A DNA stretch of 64,000 nt from NCBI RefSeq assembly GCF_019649055.1, contig NW_026570316.1, positions 516,471-580,470 on the forward strand, in the 5' to 3' direction. The notes beneath the pieces are model-generated. The model searched no databases. It was given only the letters and a program-made list of their open reading frames with translations, and had not been told where the DNA came from. This document shows positions 1-7,871 of this stretch, in pieces. Both the position numbers and the translations under genes were made by a program. The DNA is from Paramacrobiotus metropolitanus (lineage: Eukaryota > Tardigrada > Eutardigrada > Parachela > Macrobiotidae). Numbering within the stretch: the first letter of the stretch is position 1; every line of letters begins with the position of its first letter.

Positions 1-288
1 ATCGGAGATGGCAGTCCATTAATGGATATTTCGTTCACATTAATGGTATTGTCATCGAAGGAGCCTTTGAGAAAGGTGGTTTTTGATGCACATAATATCA
101 TATGAATAAAATAACGGAGTAATTTAAATACTGTGGAGTGTGGACAAACAGGTTACAGTTAAGTTGGAAATAAAAAAAATTCAAATGTACAGATACAATT
201 AACTCGTACTAATTTTATGGTTTACAGTATTCATGGAAAACATCCGAAACAATAGTACTGCAAGTAGGGTCATCCCACCCAGATTTTT

Positions 289-338
289 GAAGTGAAAATG
301 ATGAGACTGTGATTTTCACTTCAAATCACAGTCTCATC
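289..338. repeat. Two overlapping alternative inverted repeats
   Basis: A 16-bp perfect inverted repeat (300-315 with 323-338) overlaps a second inverted repeat of about 11 bp (about 289-299 with 312-322). The two share sequence and cannot form together, so a transcript would have alternative folds. No gene is adjacent and no function is assigned. Confidence 0.7.
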
Positions 339-1238
339 AACGTGAGGTGATGAGCGCGAGGTGATGAGATCTAGATTGGTGGAACGAAGAGAACATATAG
401 ACAATTTTAGCCGAGTACCTTAAGCATTCAAATATGAAATGCGCATCGTCATTTTTTGAAAACAAGAGTCTGTTACCAGCCACACAGCCCCGTGTGAGCT
501 ATTTTAAGATACAGCCTGGCGTAAACAAGATCGTTAGCCACAAAGAGAACTGAGAGAATATCATTTAATTCTATATTTGGGCATATGTTGATAAGACCTG
601 AACTGACAGATTTCCCGTCTTCTCTGCATCTCTTGTTATGTCGTGTTAATGTTGTTATTGAGTGATCTAAGGCTTTGAAAGTTTCCAGAAGTTTCTTAAT
701 GTGGATGTTTACCCGAATGTGGCTATATAAGCGCCAAGCTTGCAGATGCTAGATGGTCCACTCTGGTTTAGTCCACTGGAAGTCATCTAGCAGTCACTTG
801 AATTGTGTTTCGTAAATAAAGTCATAAAATCCATGTCGGAATTTCTACGTTAAACTTAGCTACGTACAGTGCCAGGGGCAGCACATAACGTTAGTGGAGT
901 TTATAACGTAACAAGTCACACGTAAGAAATTTTTAAACAAGAAAATCGAATGGACTGTGGTTGAAGCGGTGTAGCGTACGGTAACAGAATACTCAAATCC
1001 ACGCTTCTACAGAGTAAATTTCCCATTCTGCAGCGTTGGCTTGATTTAGAAAGGAGGAAGAGTTTGGAAGAAGAAAAGTTTAAAGTAAGCGGCATAGCGG
1101 AAGCAATATAAATTTTTACGTTTAAACACCTATTTTAGGGGCAATCCCTTCCCAATCCCACCACTTCATCAAATCACATTATCACGGCCACAATTCTTCG
1201 GTATAAAAACATGAAATCGCGTGATTGCGATAGCGTGT

Positions 1239-1321
1239 GATGACCACCACAGGTCCACAACGGCAAATACTCACTGTGCATTCTGAATGCACAGCGAGTA
1301 TTTGCAGTTGTGGTGGTCATC
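1239..1321. repeat. 83-nt fold-back (long imperfect hairpin)
   Basis: The left arm (1239-1283) and right arm (1285-1321) are reverse complements over about 37 bp. The left arm carries one extra block of about 8 nt and one further mismatch, and there is almost no loop. The shape could be a fold-back transposon remnant or a small-RNA precursor; nothing in the sequence decides between these. Confidence 0.7.
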
Positions 1322-1877
1322 GATTTCCATAAACTGTCGATTTCGCTCCATTGTAACAACAGGCTCAACAGCCTATCTGACTGCTACTCTAGGGGCGGCG
1401 ATCAGCCTTTAACAACTAGCATGCGGCTGTTGGGATGAAAATTGGAGCGGCCGGACCGTTGCCGGGCAACGGTACCGCCGAGGACGCTCTTGACTGAGTT
1501 AACACAATTACTCAGGTGACTCCTCCGATGAGAAATTTAGATTGACACATGTTCGGGCAAACGCAACAACGTAAATTACGCCAAGTTTAATGACAAGGCT
1601 TCCAAAGAAACGGAGCAAGGTTTTTTTGGTGCAAGAAATCAGGCAAGAAGGTACAAGCGGTAGCAAGCGAGTGTAAGACTGAATTCTAGAAATGTTAGAA
1701 AAGGACAGCTAGTCGGTAAAATCGACGGAAGTCCATAACCCGATGAAATATTGAATGATAACTGTGTGCTCTTATCAGTCACACAATTACTACCGTTTCA
1801 ATATGTTACACGTTTTATGCTATATGTTATATGCTATACGTATTATAATTTCATGCCCTGTTAATTCGCTACCCAAA

Positions 1878-2816
1878 TCAATTCCGACACGCATGTAACC
1901 TACCTGCATAATGACCATCGTTCAACGCTCCTGGAAATGATTCGACGATATTCGCTGCATAGTGTTGAAGGTACCTGCTGCAGGCTTCCTTCAAGGCATC
2001 CTCATTCCAGGACATTCGGCGCCCGGCTGTGTCATTGTGGATTTCCACACAAACAAAAGTCAGAGTGTCCAGTCCTACGCGCACAAACACACGACAACCC
2101 ACGTACACCCCATATCCGGCCTCTTTGTCTCCAGCTGGCACCCCAAGAGGCGACCCAACGGAGTAAAAATCCGTAGAATTCCCGAAAATAACGAACCGCG
2201 ATTCACCAGTCATGTCCTCCCGGTCACCCTGGCCCAGAGTGAACTGGCATGTCGGGCCGACGAATGCCGGCATGCTGTCCACGTTGTTCAGAGCGCCCGC
2301 TGCGGGTAAGGCGATGACGTGTTTGACGAACGTCAAACCGTCAGTGCGTGCAAAAAAGTTCTGCCCATCACCGGGCACGGGTAGGCGTTCCGCAAACTGG
2401 CCGCGATGCACGAAGCGACAGGCCATAGACTTCCTAGCTTTCTTAACAGGATTGTTCTCATCCAGGCGTACAGCTAAGAAGTGGACATCCCACTCCATAA
2501 TAACGGTGGCGGGACGGAAAATCATCGGTCCACCGTACTTGTCCCGCAGTGCCACATTTAGGCAGCGGTCGACATAATGGTCCAAAAAAGCAACAAACGG
2601 GAAATGATGCGGCCATAGATGGCTGGAGTGAATCCATTCGGCCTGCACTGTGCTGGCATCGAAGTCGACGAAGAAGTGTTCTCCATTAACATCCTGGACG
2701 TACCCCAACCACCACTGGCCGTCCGCACGATTTACCAGCACCGTGTTGCCGTAGTTGATTTCCCGCGCACCCGACCACAACTCGCGAAAATACCGCGGTG
2801 TTCCCATTATACCCAT
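1878..2816 (-). CDS. Lineage-specific protein of unknown function with a WLGYVQD-type N-terminal motif
   Basis: An open frame of 312 codons starts at the ATG ending at 2816; a second in-frame ATG three codons on precedes GTPRYF. I do not recognise a named family. Near residues 34-52 it has the pattern W-L-G-Y-V-Q-D-V-N-G followed by V-D-F-D, then W-I-H and L-W-P. This resembles a small barrel fold such as Tudor or SH3-like, which is inference only. The same order of motifs (WLGFLQDINGD, VDFDSS, then ALRDEDDGP-F-F) appears in the broken gene at 10726-16386, so this is a real gene family rather than a chance frame. No signal peptide or membrane segment is evident, so it is probably intracellular. 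Near the end, the sequence CAG followed by GTAGGT is a good splice donor, so the true protein may continue into an exon I could not find, and the in-frame stop at 1878 may lie inside an intron. Confidence 0.6.
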   Translation of the reverse strand: MGIMGTPRYFRELWSGAREINYGNTVLVNRADGQWWLGYVQDVNGEHFFVDFDASTVQAEWIHSSHLWPHHFPFVAFLDHYVDRCLNVALRDKYGGPMIFRPATVIMEWDVHFLAVRLDENNPVKKARKSMACRFVHRGQFAERLPVPGDGQNFFARTDGLTFVKHVIALPAAGALNNVDSMPAFVGPTCQFTLGQGDREDMTGESRFVIFGNSTDFYSVGSPLGVPAGDKEAGYGVYVGCRVFVRVGLDTLTFVCVEIHNDTAGRRMSWNEDALKEACSRYLQHYAANIVESFPGALNDGHYAGRLHACRN

Positions 2817-3509
2817 GTTGCTGCGAAAAAAGCGAAGAGTTTACATCCACACCAAGCAGCAGCAGTACCAGAGAATTTAGCACCCTACCTGCAGAAGGAG
2901 AGCGCACCCAGAACAGTAGTGTATATCTATACGGACTACCTGTACTCCAGAACACTATAACTACCTACTCGCAACTTACTCATTAAAAATAGAACCATTG
3001 GTAAAGCAAGTGCAAACAAGGACAGGCAAATGTGGTATTAAATCAGAAACCAATTACTGCAAGACGACTAAACGAAGGAAGACTTTATTTAGACTGTTGC
3101 TATTCTTGGGAACAAATTTCTACTGACGGGTTTTCCGAAAATATTAATTTTGATCGAACGATAATCGAACACGTCTGAATTAAGCAAGTAGCTGCCTCTC
3201 GCTAAGGTTTTGCACAGCCTTTGTACTGTGTCGTATGTAATCCTCCAGTTAACTATAACGGGTTGCGGAAGTGCCTTGCGCCGTGTTATCGCTGGCGAAC
3301 ACAGAGCCTTCATAGCTTACTTGTATCGGAGACCTGTTGATCTGAAAGGGGTGGTTGGGCTCGTAACTTTTCAGGTTTGTGGGAGGCCAGTTGGCAGTCG
3401 CTCGTGGCTTTGTGCATTTTTCGAACATTTGTTCGGATTGGTTTGGAGGCGGCTTATCACAGTTCAAAACTACTGACTGCGAGGGCTGAATTTTTGCAAA
3501 CGCAGATAA
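2817..3509. other. Intergenic region, nothing recognised
   Basis: This stretch holds the presumed promoter of the minus-strand gene to its left and the insertion site of the LTR element to its right. Short frames exist on both strands, but none has a recognisable domain or splice logic. Confidence 0.5.
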
Positions 3510-3513
3510 CAAC

Positions 3514-3946
3514 TGTTACGGCCGTGGTGTTGACAAGTGGACGGCGGCTATCGTGGTTTGATTAATTGCCAATGTGCATGGTCTGCGTGCTCGTTAGTAC
3601 GAGTATTAATTATGACCATATGTGTGTGCAGATATTTATATCTTTACCGTATCGTTCCTTATCTCTGTAAGATCGCTGACTGCTGGTCAAGTGGAATAAT
3701 GAGGAGGCAGGATGAATGTGGCCTGCAGATGTGGTTAATGAAACACAGTGATGGGATTGGTGCATGTGTTTTTCTAGCTTTGTGGCTGGTGCGAATATGA
3801 GCATATGATGTGGTATATAAGTTGATGCAACTGTGGGAAGGCGGCACAGTTGTCGGAGTGCAGCTGTCATGATGTGGAATAAAGTTTAAGCTTTTTCCCT
3901 TAGTGTACGTTACGGTGGTAGACGTAGTACATTAAGGGTTATATCA
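3514..3946 (+). repeat. 5' long terminal repeat
   Basis: This 433-bp LTR is matched along its whole length by 5663-6100. It contains a TATA-like TATATAA at 3814-3820 and an AATAAA at 3878-3883. These would be the promoter and the polyadenylation signal of the element. It differs from the 3' LTR by single-base G indels, one TG indel and a local AAAG/AAAAG shift. Confidence 0.92.
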
Positions 3947-3947
3947 T

Positions 3948-3960
3948 TGGTGCCGAAACC
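3948..3960 (+). other. Primer binding site candidate
   Basis: TGGTGCCGAAACC starts one base after the 5' LTR. It begins with TGG, the complement of a tRNA 3' CCA end, as expected for priming of minus-strand synthesis. I did not assign the tRNA species. Confidence 0.65.
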
Positions 3961-3967
3961 GTGCTAT

Positions 3968-4419
3968 ATTGTTGGAATATTGGGATAATATCCGACAATA
4001 TAACGGGTGAGGGGGAAAAGGTCATCGTTGGGGAAACGGTGAGCCGTGGAGTTTAATATTGTTGGTATATTGGGATAATATCTGACAATATAACTGGAGG
4101 AGAAGGAGGTCACCGTTGTGGGAACGGTGGGCCGAGTTGCTGGATATTGTTGAGATATTGGGAAATATCTAACAATATAGCGGAAGGAGAAAATCAGCGC
4201 TGTGGGAACGGGTAGCCGTGCTGTTGGACATTGTTGGGATATTGGGATAATATCCGACAACATAAGAACAGGCCATACCTGTGGAAACGTGAACCGTGTT
4301 TTGGATATTGTTGAGATATTGGGATAATATCCGACAATATAGGAAGTGGTCACCGCTTGGAAACGGTGAGCCGTGGGGTTTAAAATTGTTGGAATATTAG
4401 GCATATACCTCCGACAATA
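3968..4419 (+). repeat. Six tandem hairpin-bearing repeats in the Gag leader
   Basis: Six units start at about 3968, 4058, 4146, 4230, 4307 and 4385, spaced 77-90 bp. Each opens with ATTGTTG-ATATTGGGA-TATC--ACAAT, which is near self-complementary and would fold as a hairpin in RNA. Most units close with a conserved GGAACG/GAAACG...GCCGTG segment. The sixth unit is cut short at its hairpin core, directly before the Gag ATG at 4422. The array sits between the primer binding site and Gag, where packaging or translation signals usually lie in LTR elements; a role of that kind is inference. Confidence 0.85.
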
Positions 4420-4421
4420 GA

Positions 4422-5390
4422 ATGGGCGACAAGGATAATGTTACCGCTGTGGGAGCAGCCGGTGTGAAATATACCGTGAATGTAAACTCTCGCCAGTTAG
4501 CGAAGGAGTTTACTGATCTGAAATTGGCCAGTGACACCAAGCCACCGTTGTTTAGCGGGGAAGCTAAAGAAGTGGTGGAGGAATGGTGCCGGCAATTTCA
4601 GCGCATAGGTAATGCACTTGAGTGGACGGATGCTGTCTTGCTGAAGCAGGCGCCGATATACCTGCGTGCATTTGCAGCCAACTGGTATGATAGGGAGACC
4701 AGTGACGGAGCGAGGATTCCATGGGCTGACTGGGCGGCATTTAAAACGGCATTAATTGCCCGATTTCGTCCTAAGGACATGATTCAGCGTTACAAGCGTG
4801 AGATGCGACGCCGGAAACAATTGCCGGATGAGGACGTAAGTACGTATTTCAACGAGAAAGTTTCGAAATGTTACCTTGCTAATCCGAAAATGGACGATGC
4901 GGATGTTATCGAACATTTGAAAGATGGATTACTTGAATCGTACTACGGTTATGTGGTGCTTTCTCAAGCGACTACGCCTACGGAGTTTTACGCTGATTTG
5001 GTGCTTGCACAAACTGCTGTGAAGCGCAGTAAGCGTAAGGAGAATAAGTACGTCACTGGGCCGGTGGCGTCTGATGAAGAAGAATGGGAAGAACATGAGC
5101 ACCACCGCAAATATTACGGGCAGCGGGATGATCGTCAAGAGGATGAAGACAGTACTGATATGCGCGGGAGCGACAGGTCGGTGATGCGGGTGATGACGAT
5201 AGTGCTAGTGCATGCAGCGACGACGCGGTTGAGGACAACAGCGTTGTGCACAGTGGCGGCGCCGGTGCGGGCAGCACTGTGTATAATGCCGGCGGCCGGG
5301 ATGAGCCGGGTGGCAGGACAAAGGACAACGGAAAACGGGGTTCAAAGTTTACGGAAGGTTAGCACAACGCGGTGCGAGGTCGTGCTATAA
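4422..5390 (+). CDS. Gag-like capsid protein of the LTR element, C-terminus frameshifted
   Basis: The first roughly 215 codons look like a retrotransposon Gag/capsid region: PPLFSGEA, then W-C-R-Q-F, a tryptophan-rich central part (NWYDRE, WADWAAFK), a -RFRP- element and a basic RYKREMRRRK stretch. This pattern matches the Retrotrans_gag family. The C-terminal part is broken in frame. An acidic, glycine-rich linker typical of Gag continues in the third reading phase from about 5189. A CCHC zinc knuckle (C-X2-C-X4-H-X4-C, CYKCGGVGHLMAQC) lies at 5383-5424 in yet another phase. The predicted 322-residue product therefore lacks its nucleic-acid-binding knuckle. The breaks may be decay or assembly indels. 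No pol gene follows. Confidence 0.85.
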   Translation: MGDKDNVTAVGAAGVKYTVNVNSRQLAKEFTDLKLASDTKPPLFSGEAKEVVEEWCRQFQRIGNALEWTDAVLLKQAPIYLRAFAANWYDRETSDGARIPWADWAAFKTALIARFRPKDMIQRYKREMRRRKQLPDEDVSTYFNEKVSKCYLANPKMDDADVIEHLKDGLLESYYGYVVLSQATTPTEFYADLVLAQTAVKRSKRKENKYVTGPVASDEEEWEEHEHHRKYYGQRDDRQEDEDSTDMRGSDRSVMRVMTIVLVHAATTRLRTTALCTVAAPVRAALCIMPAAGMSRVAGQRTTENGVQSLRKVSTTRCEVVL

Positions 5391-5662
5391 GTGTGGTGGC
5401 GTTGGACATTTGATGGCCCAATGCACGAACAATAAGCCGCAGGTGAATTAAAAGCGGTGGAGGAAGATGTGTGCACAGAACAATAATAGGTTAATAATCG
5501 AGGCAGTGTAGTCGGGTTGGCTAATGTGCCCATTATTTAATTGGATTCCGTGCAGTTAATTAAGGATCAGCGCAATATCGTTCTCCGGATGGCCGTGATC
5601 TTGATGGTGCATTCAGATCAGCTGACCTATTCTTCGGGACGAAGAATCTAAGCGGAGGGTAA

Positions 5663-6100
5663 TGTTACGGCCGTGGTGTTGACAAGTGGACGGCGGCTAT
5701 CGTGGTTTGATTAATTGCCAATGTGCATGGTCTGCGTGCTCGTTAGTACGAGTATTAATTATGACCATATGTGTGTGCAGATATTTATATCTTTACCGTA
5801 TCGTTCCTTATCTCTGTAAGATCGCTGACTGCTGGTCAAGTGGGAATAATGAGGAGGCAGGATGAATGTGGCCTGCAGATGTGGTTAATGTGAAACACAG
5901 TGATGGGATTGGTGCATGTGTTTTTCTAGCTTTGTGGCTGGGTGCGAATATGAGCATATGATGTGGTATATAAGTTGATGCAACTGTGGGAAGGCGGCAC
6001 AGTTGTCGGGAGTGCAGCTGTCATGATGTGGAATAAAAGTTAAGCTTTTTCCCTTAGTGTACGTTACGGTGGTAGACGTAGTACATTAAGGGTTATATCA
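5663..6100 (+). repeat. 3' long terminal repeat
   Basis: This 438-bp LTR duplicates 3514-3946 and is followed by the target duplication CAAC at 6101-6104. It is 5 bp longer than the 5' LTR because of one-base G insertions and a TG insertion. Confidence 0.92.
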
Positions 6101-6104
6101 CAAC

Positions 6105-7871
6105 AGTAACACGTAGTGACGTAGGTGCTTATGAAGGGTTGCAATACAGAACTCACTCTAACTTTGTGCGAGATGATACAGCATTGCAAAGGCAACTTCT
6201 TGTTGCCCCGATAAAAGGAGGCTTGATGGTTTGTCGGTGACCGCCTGTGAAGGGAGACTAAGTGAACTTACCATTAATTAGTGAACTGCAGAAAAATCAT
6301 ACTACATACGAACATGTTGATCAATACTGGCACCAGGTGCCGGCACGCCACACGCACGATCGTCAAAGTGTACCCCCATTTTTGATCAGCTGAAAAGTCA
6401 TCATGGAAAAAATAGCAAGGGCACGAGCAAGACGAAGTGCATGGATGACTTCCGACATACTCAGAAGTCTAGAAAAGTGTCAGAATTTCAGAATTCATAC
6501 AAGTATCGCATTCTGCTATTTTCTGATTCAGCTAACACCAATGAAATGCATTTCTTCACAACCGACCTCTTTTGTTCGGCTACTATAGTATGCACAATGC
6601 ATTATACACAGAATACAACTATTGGCATGCGATTATGGATTTCCGGCAATACGTATTGCCGGAAACCCAAGCTCATGTCACAAAGAAGTAACCACTATAA
6701 CCGTGAAATCCCAAAAGGGATGACTCGAGTCACGAGCCACATGAAATACTACATACAACGCGCTGCGCCACACTGTTTGGGAAATCACAAAATGATTTTC
6801 AAACAACGTATTGTATTGCCATATAAGTAGTTACTGTACGTCCTGTATTATGCTGCAATTGCAGTACTACTGCAGATTTTATTAGCTAAAGTTTTTAGAT
6901 CTAACTGTTATTACTGAAATGTGAAGCGATACTGTTGTTAAACAAGAAAGGCTACGCACTCGAACTTCGGCAATGCCAGTGCATTTTTGTTATAGAACGC
7001 CAGCGCAGCCATCACACTATAATCTGCACGACTGGTTATTGTACGAGATTTCTGCGTTAACCCTTATAGTGGACCTGTTTATGAAACGGGCGTGCCTTTG
7101 CCCTTTGAGCACTGGAAACAGTGACGTAAACTGCAGAGTTGCTAACGGGCGCACAGTGATCCTATTTCTTGCAAGATGGGTGCGCATCGGTGCAAAATTT
7201 CTCAACTAGAGTAGGACATTTATATAAATGAGCTGGATATGTTGCTCTGAATTTTTCATCATTTCAGAAAGGCGTATACGGTATACCTCAGCGATTTGCA
7301 GATAAAGTATACTATATTCACTACGGTACCAACGTGTTTCTTGTGCTTTCTAGACTGCATAAGCATGTAATACCATCGGCACCGCGCACGCTGTTGTGCA
7401 AATCAAGGTTAAGCACCAAAACTACCTGCTTTATGCAGGATCATAAGCGAAACTTCATAAACAGGGGACGTGAATTGCACCCGTGACCATCTGTCTCGTT
7501 ACCGCTCCGCATCGTGTCTAATGCTAATAATGCATACATTGTGCCTAAGCTGCTTAGATGCTGACACTTATATTTAACCCAAACTACGTCCGGTATCGAA
7601 AAAGAAAATATTTCTATGGGACATGGACGATATATTTCTGCAAAGACAGCGGATAAAGTTTCATTTGGCTTAGACCGCATCACGAGCGGAACACCGGTAA
7701 TACTGTAGGTCTACAGTACTGCTTTTTGTGATCAGTACCGGCGTTTTCGATCGTTTTACCGACCGGCACGCGCCAACGTTTCCAAACCGCTTTTTTGAGA
7801 AATCATTCGATCAAAAATGCCATAATTTATTAACATAACGTTTGTTAAATTACTTAGCTAATTACTGCATA
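6105..7871. other. Intergenic region, no gene recognised
   Basis: Several short frames (for example 6441-6830 plus) lack any recognisable domain, signal peptide or exon partner, so I leave them out. The notable item is the 26-bp perfect palindrome at 6640-6665. The right end is the upstream region of the SLC46 gene; no clear TATA box is visible there. Confidence 0.5.
6640..6665. repeat. 26-bp perfect palindrome
   Basis: Positions 6640-6652 are the exact reverse complement of 6653-6665, with core CCGGCAATACGTATTGCCGG and no loop. It could be a dimeric protein-binding site or chance; no gene flanks it closely. Confidence 0.75.

Larger units (their letters stand above)
1..1877. other. Intergenic region, no gene recognised
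   Basis: No open frame here shows a domain or splice-consistent exon that I recognise. It holds three inverted repeats: two overlapping hairpins around 289-338, an 83-nt fold-back at 1239-1321, and a 19-bp palindrome at 1455-1473. The rest is AT-rich and unremarkable. The minus-strand gene at 1878-2816 ends next to what looks like a splice donor, so further exons of that gene could lie here. I looked for the family's C-terminal motifs and found none. Confidence 0.6.
3510..6104 (+). mobile_element. Gag-only LTR retrotransposon with 4-bp target duplication CAAC
   Basis: Two nearly identical LTRs (433 and 438 bp) begin TGTTACGG and end TATATCA, fitting the TG...CA rule. The 4-bp sequence CAAC lies immediately outside both LTRs (3510-3513 and 6101-6104) and reads as the target-site duplication. 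A primer-binding-site candidate starts one base after the 5' LTR, and a purine-rich stretch (about 5641-5662) precedes the 3' LTR. The 1,716-bp interior carries a six-unit hairpin repeat array and one Gag-like gene. It has no protease, reverse transcriptase or integrase, so the element is non-autonomous and would depend on a related element. A 4-bp duplication suits Gypsy-type elements. The two LTRs show no unambiguous base substitution, so the insertion looks recent. Confidence 0.9.

Noticed and set aside
1937-2960. Plus-strand frames opposite the 312-codon gene
   Set aside because: The minus frame is longer and has a second family member in the window; the plus frames have neither.
3968-4419. 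CRISPR-like array
   Set aside because: The units diverge, the spacers are not unique fixed-length inserts, the host is an animal, and the array lies inside an LTR element leader.
6403-6830. Small gene(s) after the LTR element
   Set aside because: Two overlapping frames in different phases with no domain, signal peptide or splice partner.
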